Source: Ascaris suum (Eukaryota > Nematoda > Chromadorea > Rhabditida > Ascarididae). From it: 64,000 nucleotides of DNA. Where the stretch lies: NCBI GenBank assembly GCA_013433145.1, contig CM024187.1, positions 16,977,826-17,041,825 on the forward strand, given 5' to 3'. A program made the translations under genes and the position numbers. This document shows positions 1 through 36,786 of the stretch, in pieces. The notes beneath the pieces are model-generated. The model did no database searches, was not told the DNA's origin, and saw only the letters and a program-made list of their open reading frames with translations. Position 1 is the first letter of the stretch; the number at the start of each line of letters is the position of its first letter.

Positions 1-1979
1 GTGCCAAACAACGCCCACGCATTTTGCAACAACCGGATCTAAGAAAAAGCAGTCCTTCGCGGAAAATTTGTAGAGCGGCCGATACACTTTAAATTCAGTG
101 CATTACTCTGCATAATTTACTTCTTGCTGGTAGTTGTTAGAAATGAAGTTAAAACGATTCCGAACATCGGCGCGCTGAGTGTTCTTTTGAACACAAAAAA
201 ACCACTGCCTATTCCTTTTGAATAAAATAAAAGAAGGATTACGACTCAATTTCGTGCTTTTTTTCGATTTAAGTCGATCAATATATGCTCCTTTTTGCTT
301 TAAAAAGGTTGCTGAGAGAAGCCTTCCAAAAAGAAGGAGCCGATGGATTGTTCTTACCAAGACAGGAGGCCAACTCGTTTTTTTCCCTCAACAAACCGCT
401 TCCGATACCTTTTTTTAAAATAAGGGACGTCACTGCGACTTTTTTCGTCAACAACGAAAACCGAAAACCCCCTGTGTGCTTCCTTTCAGATATAAATACT
501 ATCGACAAAAAATTATCGTTTTGCGAGCTAGCTTCGAGTATAAACGCGGAAATTTTTCTTTCTCCTCCTCATCTCAATGGCTTGCGTGTTCTCCCGAAAT
601 GGGAGCGCCCGTTGCTCTCCTTAACTGGGATAGTTGAGAGATGCTACTTACAAGTATAACGGGCAAATCTTTTGGATGCTTTCCACAATCAGCAAAACTC
701 GATGAGTGAACCGTATCGATGAAACAACTTCTTTGACTATCAATAATCCTTCCGAAAAAGCCTCTTCCGATTGCATTTCCACAGAGAGATCAGAACTTTC
801 AAATCTCTGTGCGAAGTTGATATTATACTTTTTTGCAAGGCAGTAGTATTTGCATGCGACTGCATCTTAACCTGGCGGCAGATGAGGCCACTTCCATTTC
901 CTCAGCCTTGTTCACCTTCATTCTCAAAAGCGTCGTAATCTCTTTTCGCCTACCAGCTGCCGTCGTTCTGCGCACCACTTTTATTCCTTAATCTGTTTTC
1001 CGCGTATTATCTTACTTCTGCAAAACTTCAGAACGAGTCTCCGACCGCTGTGCGCAAAACTGTACACTACAACAACGAAAAGTAAAGGGGGAGCACTTGA
1101 CTTTCCGGTTATCTTTACGTTAACACAACGTATCGGCAGCTGAAATGTCCCCTCTCCTATGGTTCTGTCCCCAACGTGGTGGAAGTGGGTTTCGCAGCTT
1201 TTCTTCTGCTGCCGGAGTCGAAGGAATGGGATGGATTTCCGAGACCTGAGTATTTAATGGATCTGAGCATTCTTGCTATTAACTTTCGTTCAATCAACAT
1301 CACAGAATGGGAACGGGAATATGGCTGCAATATGTGTACTTTAACCAAGGCGAAACACATTTCAAAAAGCACAAAAAACACGGTGAAATTGTTTGTACAA
1401 AAAACTGCCTTGTACAAATAATATGTAATGCAGCCTCATTAAGTCGAAAAAGAGCTGCACAATGCTACCATCAGATCAGAAATTTGAACCCTGCATGTTC
1501 AGATGAACCAAGTGATATATCCGTTAACGGTGGCAGATTATAATTAAACTTTTTTTTTTTTTTTTTTTTGCTGAAATATTGCCCGAAAATTAGTTCAACA
1601 CAAACGGAGCAAGTGCTGACATTGGAGGGCAGCAAAAAAATCTGATGGAGAGCTAATGAACGAATTTTATATTATAAGACGCAATCGGTTTCTACACATT
1701 AACGCCCATTCGCAAATTGCTTCTTCACAAGATATGACGCATTACGACTTTTTCTGGACCTGCGATGACATTACTTCTTCCTATTATTACCATCCTGAGA
1801 ACCAAATCATTTGCCCTGATAACTTGATTTTGTGTTTGCTAGTCTCCCACTCTCTCTCAATTGAGTTCGCAAATACGTTCGCGTAGTTCGAGGAGTAAGG
1901 CTCACGATTACTAGTAAAGACATTCTTGACAGTAATACAGATCACAAATCAATTAAAATATATAAGCATATGTGCAAAC
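1..1979. other. RPLP2 intron 2 (part) / no other gene seen
   Basis: If RPLP2 continues past the left edge, this whole stretch is intron. It holds short random ORFs on both strands, none with recognisable domains or paired splice sites, and a 20-nt T run at 1550-1569. Confidence 0.5.
1550..1569 (+). repeat. poly(T) tract, 20 nt
   Basis: An uninterrupted T run. It could be the tail of a minus-strand retrocopy or a plain homopolymer; no flanking duplication was found. Confidence 0.9.
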
Positions 1980-3263
1980 CTCTTCAACCGACTTCCCAGA
2001 GAGAGCAGAGACAACTTTATTAGCGTCCTCCATATCAACATCTAATCCGACCGACCCTAAAAACAAGCAGTGCTTACTCGGTTGGCAGTAAAATGCAAAA
2101 ATGAATCTTTTTTTGGAGATGGCACATACCCCACCACTTACAATCGAACCTTTTGTGCGACTACCTCTTACTCTAAACTCTCAACTACGACCGGCGTTAA
2201 CCTGCTGCAAAAAAATAATTAAACAAACTTTAGAAAAATCATTGGTAGTAGCAAAAAGTCATACCAAAGTCGAGAATACGTGAATAACTGACAAAACGAT
2301 ATTGCTGATTGTACCGAACGCGCTACTTCATATATGCAAAAGTGCGACATGCAATACGAAATGCGAAGATTGCATCACGACGTTTTCTGGATGCAATCGA
2401 AGTGCATAAATACTTACGAACCACACAGCTCAGGTATACGGCCGCCAACTCAACTGTGTATACCAAGGAAATCAAGCACTTCTGTTTGAGACGGAACGGA
2501 CATCGGTTAATGAACGCTTCGATTTGCCTAATCAGTCAATCGTATTCCGCTAACAATCAATAACGACAAAACTGCATTTCAACTAAAGTAAATTCAAATG
2601 CTCGAGAAAACCTTTCTTAAATGCAAATCCCTTCCTCAAAGTTTTCTTGGAAGAGACAGGTACCTACTGTTGTGGAACCTACCTTGCATGTCAGGTGCCC
2701 AGTGTCATCACTGTAGACAGCAAGGCACTAAAAACGAGTACACCTATCAACACCACTGAAAGAACAAGCAAATAAATCAGTTAAGCAAATAGGTTTCCAT
2801 ATTCGCATTGTCAGTCAATGATATCGGCTTCAAGTGTTACGAAGAAAAGCTTCGATAAGACAAGCACTTTCTTAGAAATTGAGCAGGTAAATAAGAGAGG
2901 TGAAATAGAAATACTGAAAATAAATGGTGAGCACGGTGAAACTAATCCCTCCAAAAAAAACGAGTGCATCAAAAAAGGCGACTGAATAATACTTGGGAAT
3001 CCTCAAGTGATGCAAACAATTCTGCGCAGAATACGCGATGATGCAACAATTTTAGTATGGCGGATTCGATAGTTGCCATAATCGTGCTTTCACTCGTACC
3101 GGCTACAATCGAAGAGAGTGTAGGGCAAAGTGATATGTTTGTTTTAACGACTACACTGACCAGATTCATTTAAAGACCAACCGAGGATACGTTCGATGTC
3201 TTTCGCAGTAGGCGATTGATTGCCACCCAAAACAGCTAAAAGGTAGGCACCCAGGTACTTCAT
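1980..3263 (-). CDS. RPLP2: 60S acidic ribosomal protein P2, exons 1-2 (3' end outside window)
   Basis: P2 forms the P1/P2 lateral stalk of the large ribosomal subunit, which recruits elongation-factor GTPases. Exon 1 (3263-3182) starts with ATG and reads MKYLGAYLLAVLGG, the family hallmark, then NQSPTAKDIERIL. It ends in phase 1 at a GTTGGT donor. Exon 2 (2056-1980) follows TTTTTAG and reads SVGLDVDMEDANKVVSALSG then KSVEE, ending at GAG|GTTTGC in phase 0. The join is in frame and gives ERILGSVGLDVD, as expected for P2. The alanine-rich hinge and the acidic C-terminal tail (family consensus ending MGFGLFD) are not seen between 1 and 1979, so a third exon should lie beyond the left edge. The intron between exons 1 and 2 is 1125 bp. 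Identity is secure; only completeness is missing. Confidence 0.93.
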
Positions 3264-3272
3264 GCTTGCAAC

Positions 3273-3280
3273 CTGAAAAA
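3273..3280 (-). promoter_or_regulatory. probable trans-splice acceptor of RPLP2
   Basis: The minus strand reads TTTTTCAG immediately followed by a 9-nt leader (GTTGCAAGC) and the RPLP2 start codon. A canonical 3' splice site only 9 nt upstream of ATG, with no upstream exon recognised, is the usual arrangement for nematode SL trans-splicing. A cis-spliced 5' UTR exon further upstream is the alternative. Confidence 0.55.
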
Positions 3281-4843
3281 TAACCTGCTGCAACGTCGTC
3301 TTAAGAGTAGCGAGACAAGTACTACAACGATGTGCTGGAAAGACAACGCGTCAAACAGTAAACGTCAAGCACCAGTATCTATAAAAAAATAGGATAAAAA
3401 GGCCGAAAAGAATGTGATGGGCGCATCCGCTAACAAACTTCTTCCAGAGAAAATCATAACGTGATGGCGAACTGCTTCGTGGTGATAACAGCAAGCGCAC
3501 AGGAAGCAAAAACTTCTATAAACAACCCCCAGGATGAAAGGAATAGGAAACCTTGGAGCTATCACTAGAATACTTTCAAAAGTGCTGATGGTCAGACAAT
3601 GTAACTCTTTCTCCCCCCCCCCCCCCAACCCGGGTTTGTCTAACGCTCACTGACAAAATAGCACGAGCTTAAATCTTGTGATGCCTGTTTTTTTCCGCCC
3701 ACAAACAAATCCATTTCCTGTCATGGTTAAGTTTCACACCTGGCTTAAAAGACAAGTAGACTGGCAGGTTCAAGGCGCTGATTTACGCACAAGTGTCCTA
3801 ACTGGCCTTGTTGTCGACGCTTTATAATTATATGACAGCCATATCCCACACATCTTACTTGTCTATCAAGTATTACTGAAGCACATCATGTTCACACCAC
3901 TTTTCAGCTGTGAGCACTGCGCACCTCGTTTCATAAGACTGCCGTGGCGAATTAGCGAACTGCCTGTTTCGCCGATGAGCCTAAAAAACAGCTCTGTAAA
4001 GAAAGTGAACAAAAATGGGTTTGGGTGCGGAAAGCAACCAGAGAGGTCCGGGTTAAATCACAACACCTGGGTAAAACCTGCTGATCGGTCGAGACTGGAA
4101 TCTGACCTTACCCGAACCAAGTGGAAGCGGAAAATGGGTTTTTTAAAGAAACAGGGAAAAAGATGGCTTACCAGTGCTTACAACTGTACCTCCATGTTAC
4201 TCGCTCAAGAAAAAAGGCAAAAAAAAAAATCCCATCGAACATGGACTGCCTTAACAGCAGAATTCTAAAGAACTGTCTGTAATCCCCGCCGCCCGGTAAA
4301 TGCACCACTTAAGTTAAGAGCAGTGAAAAGCCATAAGATGTTTCTTCTCCTAGTGGCGCAACGTTGCGAAAGAGATTCAATCGTCATACTGTACGAAAGA
4401 ATCGTCCTAAATCCTTTCGAACAAAAACAGCCCTATTCCATGCCAATTTAATAGTTGTAATGTCTTTATTCATGCGTACAGGAATAAGGGACGAATAAAA
4501 ACGATGCAAACAAAAAACCAAATTATTTGCAAGACATATAAATACATGAGATCGAAGCTCAGGACCTCAGCAGAGCAAGGTGCAAAAAGAGTGAAGTTTG
4601 AAGGAGTGAGGCCGATTTGTGAATACTGTTAAATTTTTCGCATCGACTACTCTTTCAGGTAACTGCTTCCAGATTCGGACAACCGTGAATTGGAGGCACC
4701 CTATTAACTGTGCAAGTTTTACGGGCTAATCGGAAGTCGTGGACACGGCGCTGTCGAGCAGGAGATAGGTCGAAGAATTTATCTAGTGGGACATCAGAAA
4801 AGCTCGGTAGCAGAGGGCAAGATCAGCTGAACTCTTCGATATT
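3281..4843. other. intergenic, upstream of RPLP2
   Basis: This should contain the RPLP2 promoter. A 126-codon plus-strand ORF (3888-4268) lies here, lysine- and arginine-rich without a recognisable domain; I do not call it a gene. Nothing else is supported. Confidence 0.4.
3613..3626 (+). repeat. poly(C) run, 14 nt
   Basis: Fourteen consecutive C residues about 350 bp upstream of the RPLP2 start, with C-rich sequence on both sides. Homopolymers of this kind are error-prone in assemblies. Confidence 0.9.
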
Positions 4844-5725
4844 CTAGGGACTGCAAATTGAACATCTCGAGGCAAGTTGCTTAGTCTGGGTCGAACGGCG
4901 CAGAAGAGATCTTGCGAAAAGCAATGCGAGCAAAATATTTTTGGACTGTTCAATTCGGTTCATGTCTTTGTGCAAATGAGGCGACCAAACGTGTGAACAA
5001 TATTCGAGTATAAAAACAGCAAAGCCAAGAGGCGTATTCAAATGAAGGTAAACCTTTATATCGAGGTCTCTAATGCCATATCAGCCGATGACAAAAGCGT
5101 CGCATTTAACCTGTGCGGACATTTAAGGCAGAAATTGATATGCACGACACTGCATTTGTTATAAGAAGCATCTAACTGCCATGTTTTTGACCATTCACTA
5201 AACAGATGTGGTCGTTCTGTAAGACATGAAAATCACTTGGTGGATAGCGTGTCGGTCGATAAATTTTTAAGTCGTCAGCAAATAATTTACGCGTACTGGC
5301 AATTTTATCGGGGACACGATTTATGTATATCAAAATAGGTAACGGTCCGAGGACGCTCCCTTGACCCACTCCATTAGTTACTTCATAATTTCTACAATAG
5401 TAACTGCCACTTTAACCCTGAACGATCTCTCTGCAAGGAATCTTTCCAGCCATTGCAGCAATGCTCCTGAAACTCCTTACGCCCTTTACTTGTTTACGAA
5501 TTTCTTATGGTTCACAACGTCAAAATCCTTTGCGTAATCTACATCTATCTGTATTTTCTGGTTCGTTATCGTGCCGCTTTCCGAAATCGCAGTGATATCC
5601 GGCGTGACAGTTTTGGCAAGTATTTCCAAATCTGATACCTTATTCACAATACTACAAGCATTGAAATAAATGCAGTTTAGAAAAACTGGATTATTGAAGC
5701 ATATATTTCTCTCTATTTCGGGCAC
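4844..5725 (-). mobile_element. decayed CR1/Jockey-like LINE (endonuclease start, RT and C-terminal fragments)
   Basis: Three broken minus-strand segments line up in the order of a non-LTR retrotransposon ORF2. Segment 5725-5486 has YFNACSIVNKVSDLEIL then PDITAISES, the start of the AP-endonuclease domain. It then jumps within the same frame to DYAKDFDVVNHKK, reverse-transcriptase block 'DFxKAFDxVNH', which implies an internal deletion. Segment 5369-5172 has GQGSVLGPLPILIYIN and LFADDLKIYR, the RT catalytic region with its FADD motif. Segment 5041-4844 has LEYCSHVWSPHLHKDMNRIE, the conserved region after RT. Frames are broken by stops and shifts and the copy cannot be functional. The ends are not defined; similarity may reach about 4640 and 5760. 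Confidence 0.85.
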
Positions 5726-5760
5726 AGACGGTTTCCATTTGATTTCGGAAGTGCAGTAGC

Positions 5761-8700
5761 GACTTGTCTCGAGGATGGTCGTTTTTTGACATGTTTTCTA
5801 AGTCACTACCTTCCGCCACAATTAGGGACACTCTCCGGAGGCGCCTGGCGGAAGTGAGCTAAGAACAATAAACTTATCATCATACGTTACATACCTAACA
5901 TTAGGCTTATCAGCTGTCTTTAGAAGAAGCTCCTCACGGAGGGCTCTCGGGCAAGTTATACTCTGGGGAACGCTTCAGATAGTGACAAACACACTGGAAC
6001 TTGTGCAATGGCACGGGTATTACCAAAAACAACCTTTATGGGACGATGGCGTTCCAGGTTGAAAACGTTTTGATTTGTTTGTGTGCACAAAATGAAACAC
6101 CTTCTTCATTCCATGCTAACTGATCTGGATTTATTTATTTATAGATTAAGAGTCCCTCTATCTCGTCGGGCATTACGCAGTATAAAGTAAGAATAAAGTG
6201 TTCTTCCAAAAGAGCAAAGAAAGCCATAGAAAGCTATTAAGGCGGTCAGAATAAAAACGAGGTCATGAATCGGACCGTCGAAGGGCAAAGAGGACGTGAC
6301 ACATAGCTAAGAACTTAACAGAAACAAGAGCCAAAATGTTTGTTTAGCAGAAACATAACTAAGAACTTAAACCTCAGGCTTGCTTACTATGCTTGTTTGA
6401 GAGCAGTGTACGTACATCCTACTACAGTTCTCTATGTTTCTCTGGCTGCTCAGAGCGCTACCTCGTCATCGTTCCATGCAGCCGTGTTTGAGAAAACAAG
6501 TGGTGGGTTTATTTCGCCATTCAGTGATGGTTTGCACGCGGAAAGGAAAGGCTACGGACCTGTTGCAGACAAAGGACATTCTACTGCAATAAGTTCGATA
6601 CAGAGTTCTCTTTGATTTAAAGCGTGACTGCGTTTCTTTCCCTTCACCAGTGTAGTGAAATTGTTCGAAAGCTGCTACTGGTTGGAAGTCACATTATTTT
6701 CATGACATTCCGAAATTCAGAGATTATTCAAAGCAATTCTCTCGACCCTGGCCAAATTACGATCTCTTATTAAACGGCTGTTTGATCCGTCTAGCACCTT
6801 TTAATCTGCATAGAGCAAACTTAAATGATTCGACGACTCATTCAATTTGGACATTCACTCAATTCGCAACACGCTATCAGGGAGCAAGGAAGCTCAACGT
6901 GAACTCCACTAAAGCTTAAACGAACGAGCAAATCACCTACGCCGTGTGTGACGTCAGGCACTCCTAAACCCCAAGTCACGGAGATTCCCGTGCACTGCCT
7001 ACTCTGTACGGACCATAACAACATCAGACTCGAGCTGCCTAGCACTAACATACGTTGGGACTGCATTAAACGGCAACTGGGCTGCGTCAGGCCCAACAAG
7101 AGAAACAACGAAAACTGAGGTTGCGCGTGGAGCAAAACATTGCTATCTGTCGACCATGCATAAAATTATTTCATGTTGTGTGCCTCTTAAAGCGTTTCGT
7201 CCCCAAATTATGCTTTCTTATCTGTCTCAGTTAAAGGAAAAGAGATCTCGGCCATGGTAATAACAGTTTACCCCAGATGGTTAACAAACCTTTAAAAATG
7301 TTGCAATGAGTATTTAAGGCGTGTGATAGACATTCAAGGAACTATGGAAATCTTTTACTATATTCTAGCAGTGTGAAACCTTTTTCCAAGTATGAAGGAT
7401 ATAGAGGACACGTGATCTTGAGAGCATTTAATGTAGAATGGATGTGACTGTCAGTGTTGTTTGCAGAATATCTGTGAATTGCCCTCAAAGATGACAACAA
7501 CATAATGCCGTATTTGGAGGCATCAAGAATAGTCACTCTTGCTGTGTCGTCCACTCGAGAAAGCTGTTAATTTCCGCTGACGACGGGGAATGTTTCATTC
7601 ACTTCGAAGTCCAGGTGTGGGTTGCGGATTTTTGCAGGCAGGTTTATATGAGATCGCTCAGCGGTGAATTCAGTGGCAGCTCTAGATTTCAACAAAAATG
7701 TCACATGTCTGCAAGTGAACTTCGACATGAAGCACCTGTTCCATTAAACGGGAACTACTTCCCAAATGCAAGAGAGTGTGTCTGTGATCTTGGCAATGAA
7801 ATGAAATTCAGTGCAGCAGGATTACAAATGGTGTCTAGAATCTCGAATGTCGACTTGAATTTTTTATCTTCCGGTGGTGAAAATATATTAAGAGCAATGC
7901 GATCTATAGATTGCATTTTGAAAGCATTACGTCATGCTCATCCATTAAACACTTTAGCAGTGTTTTTCCGATTGCAGGTCTCGTTTAAAAGCATCTGATG
8001 TGCGGAAAGTGAAATCCGGACCATCGCTTCTTCATCTAGTACTATGCTTTAAAAAATAGCTGATGGTTCCTCAGATATCAGCTTCAATGGAACGTTTTTG
8101 TTTGCGTGAAGCCGCCGACGAAGCGTTCACAGTTTCTAACTCTTCCACGAATCCTCTGAACTAAATGATGTTTGCAGTTCATTCCACTCTAAGATTATTT
8201 GTGTTCAGAACAAGTCAATGCGCTTTTGTTGAATCGGAAAATACCTATGTGTTCATAAGCGATCTGCGTCCAATCCACCTAATGAATTTTCACAACCCAT
8301 TGATGTTTTGTGTGTTTCACATCCGTTTTTTGATGTGTCTTGTCTTTTTTTCCGTTACATTACCACCATATGTAATTTCTTCCCTCGTTTCATGTAATAA
8401 TTGAAACCCACATGTTTACCTGGAAATGAGCATATTTAACACTATGTTGACCTGGAAATGAGGATAATCGAAATCTTTGTTACTGTGTACTTCCATTAGA
8501 ATATTATGAACAGGTTATTCATGCTTCCTTTACTCACTTCTTACTATACTACACACAGATATAAGTCAACTTGTTTTTCTCCCATATGGGAGCACCATGC
8601 AGAATCCTCGGATTTATCCATACCATTTCTTCCATTGCGCTGCTTGAAAGACAGTCAGTGCTAATAAACAATGGAAGTCTCTGGAATCGAGTTTTGGATC

Positions 8701-9121
8701 GGATCTAACCAGTGATTGCGCATAGGAAAAGCAGTCGAAACAAAGCAGTTGAGGCTGAGTGCAGGGATAAGTCAGGGTCATGGTTGTTTTCATCGTTGTT
8801 TTAGATTTCTCTTGAATTTGTCATCGGGTCCCCATAGCCGAAATGAAAAGCTGAAGACAGAGAAGTAGATCCACGTTTTCGGTTCCAGTGGAACCCCGAT
8901 CATTTTATTTTGTTGAAGTTTCCCATAATCTGCTGAAACCAAGCAATGATTCTTTTCCATTATTTCAGCAACATTTACTCTTATGTGGCAAATTTTTGAT
9001 AAAGTATCGGCTCCTGTAATCTTCTTCCAGGTAATATTCTAAACAGTAATGAAATGAATGCTTTCAGCAAATAATTACAAGCAGACATAACTTTATGCTC
9101 TTAATGAACGTAAGATGTGAG
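5761..9121. other. intergenic between LINE relic and the 3' end of the FGD-like gene
   Basis: No gene is supported. A 127-codon plus-strand ORF (7615-7998) and several shorter ones have no recognisable domain. The 3' UTR and poly(A) site of the FGD-like gene should lie just below 9122; a minus-strand AATAAA is seen near 8897-8902. Confidence 0.4.
8413..8462 (+). repeat. short direct repeat, 18-bp units 32 bp apart
   Basis: TGTTTACCTGGAAATGAG at 8413-8430 recurs with one mismatch at 8445-8462 (TGTTGACCTGGAAATGAG). No function is evident. Confidence 0.7.
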
Positions 9122-31844
<22,723 letters not shown>

Positions 31845-32546
31845 TCAAACGTAATATATATCTCCGTGTGGTAAATTATGTAATTTTTCAAACAACAGCA
31901 AACTCCTGGAGGAAAATACTTGCGAAATTAGTGAGACTCTTTTATTCGCTTTCTTCACAATATTGATGAGATGCTGATGAAAAATAAGCGTAGTGATTAT
32001 CAAAACACTGAAGTTCTTGAAAGAAGCTGACGATGAAAGTATGCATTGCTGATAAGAACGGAATGGCTGTGACTGTTGTAGCCAAAACGACTGAGCGTTG
32101 ACATGGCAAGGGTTAGAGGCAACGCGACCACCCATCAGATGAATAGAAAATTACCCGAGATTGTCGATGAAGGTAAAGGCTTTAACATCCGCAAACGAGA
32201 AAACATTTATGATTGGAAGGAAGACATTCAGGCAGTTCGTTTATTGATATCCAAAACAGATGTGGATCTAGAATCGCACTTTTAAGAGCCCACCAAAAAC
32301 CAGCTCGAAGTTGAATGTGCAGCCGCCTACGTTTACAGTTCGCGAACCTAGGGAAGTTGCAGAGCCATTTAAGTAAGCACCCCATACGGCGTACTGTTGA
32401 AGCTTTAGAAAATGTTTAAACGGTGAGGTGAAGTAAAGCGCTTTTCTGGAATCAAAGTAAACATTCAACATAGCCACTCTCATCAACGTGAATAAAATTT
32501 GTTTTGTTAGCTCTAAGAAGGACAGCTGAGATAGATCTTCTGCCAA
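31845..32546 (-). mobile_element. second decayed CR1/Jockey-like LINE (RT and post-RT region)
   Basis: Minus-strand frames interleave through frameshifts. At 32546-32380, SRKALYFTSPFKHFLKLQQY matches 'DFxKAFDxVSHxxLLxKL'. Next come LLKWLCNFPRF and RTVNVGGCTF. At about 32290-32190, SAILDPHLFWISINELPECL matches 'GSVLGPLLFLIYINDLP', then SNHKCFLV stands where FADD is expected. At about 32000-31860, HQHLINIVKKANKRVSL then FSSRSLLLFEKLHNL matches the conserved post-RT segment. The copy lacks the endonuclease and is heavily mutated. It is the same superfamily as the relic at 4844-5725. Confidence 0.8.
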
Positions 32547-34679
<2,133 letters not shown>

Positions 34680-36786
34680 TCACCAACCGGAACAACAGCT
34701 GCACTTTGAATATCGCTTGAAAACCCAACTCCAATCCACTAGATCATCGTCGGCTTTATAAGCAGACACAGAGCTATCATGTAATGCACTTCTGGAAAAG
34801 TGCCTAATTTCCGTGTAATCATAGAACTTGATATCGCAAGAAACTGTTATGATGGCATGATCCGGAGACTGCTGTTTGCATAACAAGCGATGGAACGTCC
34901 TAGGGATACTAATTCGTCCAATATGCGTTTTTTTGCACTTCGACTCTAAACATTCAAATACAATATGGAAACCATTGATAATACGTCTTCAACTAAAAAA
35001 TTCCTTTTTGGATCTTACTCGACCGGTGTGTAGCAAAGTTGGGCTCTACATTTTCTAGCATTTTTAAGCAATGACGATTCGCATGGAAGATTCTGAGCCG
35101 TGAAGAACGCCGAGAAACACGGCCATCTCAGTGAGACCTCACAGATTGTGCTCGTGAAATTTTACAGTCATAGCTTTTGCCGTTCGCAAGTTGAAAGTCA
35201 CCAGGCAGATCGACATACACACATAAACATATGTAAGGACATGATTTCACCATAATGTACATCCGTAAAAGTTTGTAAGCAGTGAAAAGTGTTCGGTGTC
35301 TTCATCGACATTTTGTGCGTCCGTTGAATAAGTTGCAGAGTCACATAAAGCGACAATTTTGTTCACTTCACTGCGAAATTCTGTCCGAAATCTCTGCATC
35401 GTGGAACTCAAAAATGTTGTCTGAAAGCTATCGCAAGTCGCAAAGCCGACCGACCTCTGCAGATGCAAAAAAAGAATGCCGACGCAATCTAGAGGCCAGC
35501 GAAAGTAATCAATTGGCAGTGTTAAGGGAAAAGTGAGCTTTTAACAGACTATTTTCAAAGCAGAGTTCCATACCTTAAAACAAGACACAAAAGATATATG
35601 ATCCATACAGATTGAAACTATCCATCCCATACCAAATCAATCGACCGCCTTCTCGTAACAATCTATCGCCGCTGCCTTCTGCTGTCCTCCGGAATGGAGC
35701 TGCATTCTCTGATTTCTTGTAGCATAATGACACCGTAGCTCATATGCATGCTGGTTTGCGATGCTTTTAAATGATTACTCTTTACTTATCATTGAGGAAA
35801 AAGTCGTTAAGAATAAAACATACAATACGCAACGATTAAAGTGATTTGACTTGAATTAAATACTATTTCTAGGAGGCGAAAACTTTGCTTCTTCAACGGT
35901 TTATTAACCGAAAGAGGCCATCCGAATCAGTACATTTTCACTACTCTCACGATAAAGATGCTCTCGTTTCGCTATAATGATTTCTTTTCAGCAAATGCAC
36001 CGAAGTGCATAAATAAATGGCGGCCGGTAAAGGAAAGCTCAGATGAGTATAGAGAATAGAAAGGATGGAGTTGGAACTCTCACTGCTGTTCATTGTTCAT
36101 TTCTTAGCGCACGACTTCCAAAAACATGAATGTGAGTGCGGGGTTTCATGTTGCTAGCGCTTGCAATATCTTCATGCTCGTATTTCGGTAAAAAGGATCT
36201 ACACACAGGACTTTTCCACTTTTCGATGTTGTCTGATGAAAATGCGCCCAATGCGCTCCAGTCGCGTACTTAGTCCATCTTATCAGCTGCTTATAAGCCT
36301 TGATGTGTTTGACGGATGGAGGAACCTTCCAGGATGACGATGCCGTTGGACAGGATACAAAACTGTGGATACAATGAACTAGTATCGCTCGCGCTAAGTT
36401 GTGAAAAGTTGCCGAATCGAATCCAGCAACGTTTACTTCACTAATAAACTGCTCTAAAAATAAAGCTACAGCTCACTGCAGCTTATGCTTTACTTCCGAC
36501 AGAATTACTACAGCAACACTGTGGAAGTTGGCTGAAATTTTTTCAAGATGCAGTTAACAATGCCACTGCAGTGAATTACAACAAGCAAGTCAGTACAGAG
36601 TATTTTATTTATTTTACTTCTATAATCGTACGAAAAGAATAATATGGAAAAACCAGTGGAAACTATGCGACAGAGACTAGCAAGACTCACACTTTGGTAA
36701 TTTAGTGCAAAATCTTCAAGCAAGACAATCAGTTCGTGGGGCGCGACATAACGACATATAGACAAAATTTGCATATGGAATTTCAT
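34680..36786 (-). CDS. hypothetical four-exon gene, 181 aa (tentative)
   Basis: I do not recognise this protein. Exon 1 (36786-36691) starts with ATG, reads MKFHMQILSICRYVAPHELI and ends before a GTGAGT donor. Exon 2 (36451-36326) reads QFISEVNVAGFDSATFHNLA and ends before GTTCCT. Exon 3 (35420-35261) follows CTTTCAG and contains MQRFRTEFRSEVNKIVALCD and an acidic VDEDTEHF. Exon 4 (34843-34680) follows ATAACAG and ends YSKCSCCSGW before TGA. The summed exons give an uninterrupted 181-codon frame and all phases agree, which is the main support. TTTCTTTCAG lies near 36833, 47 nt upstream of the ATG, and could be a trans-splice site. Weak points: exon 2 stays open to 36146, its acceptor could be 2 nt earlier, and exon 3 is also open on the plus strand with a GTGAGC donor there. 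It could be the 3' part of a larger gene. Confidence 0.35.
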
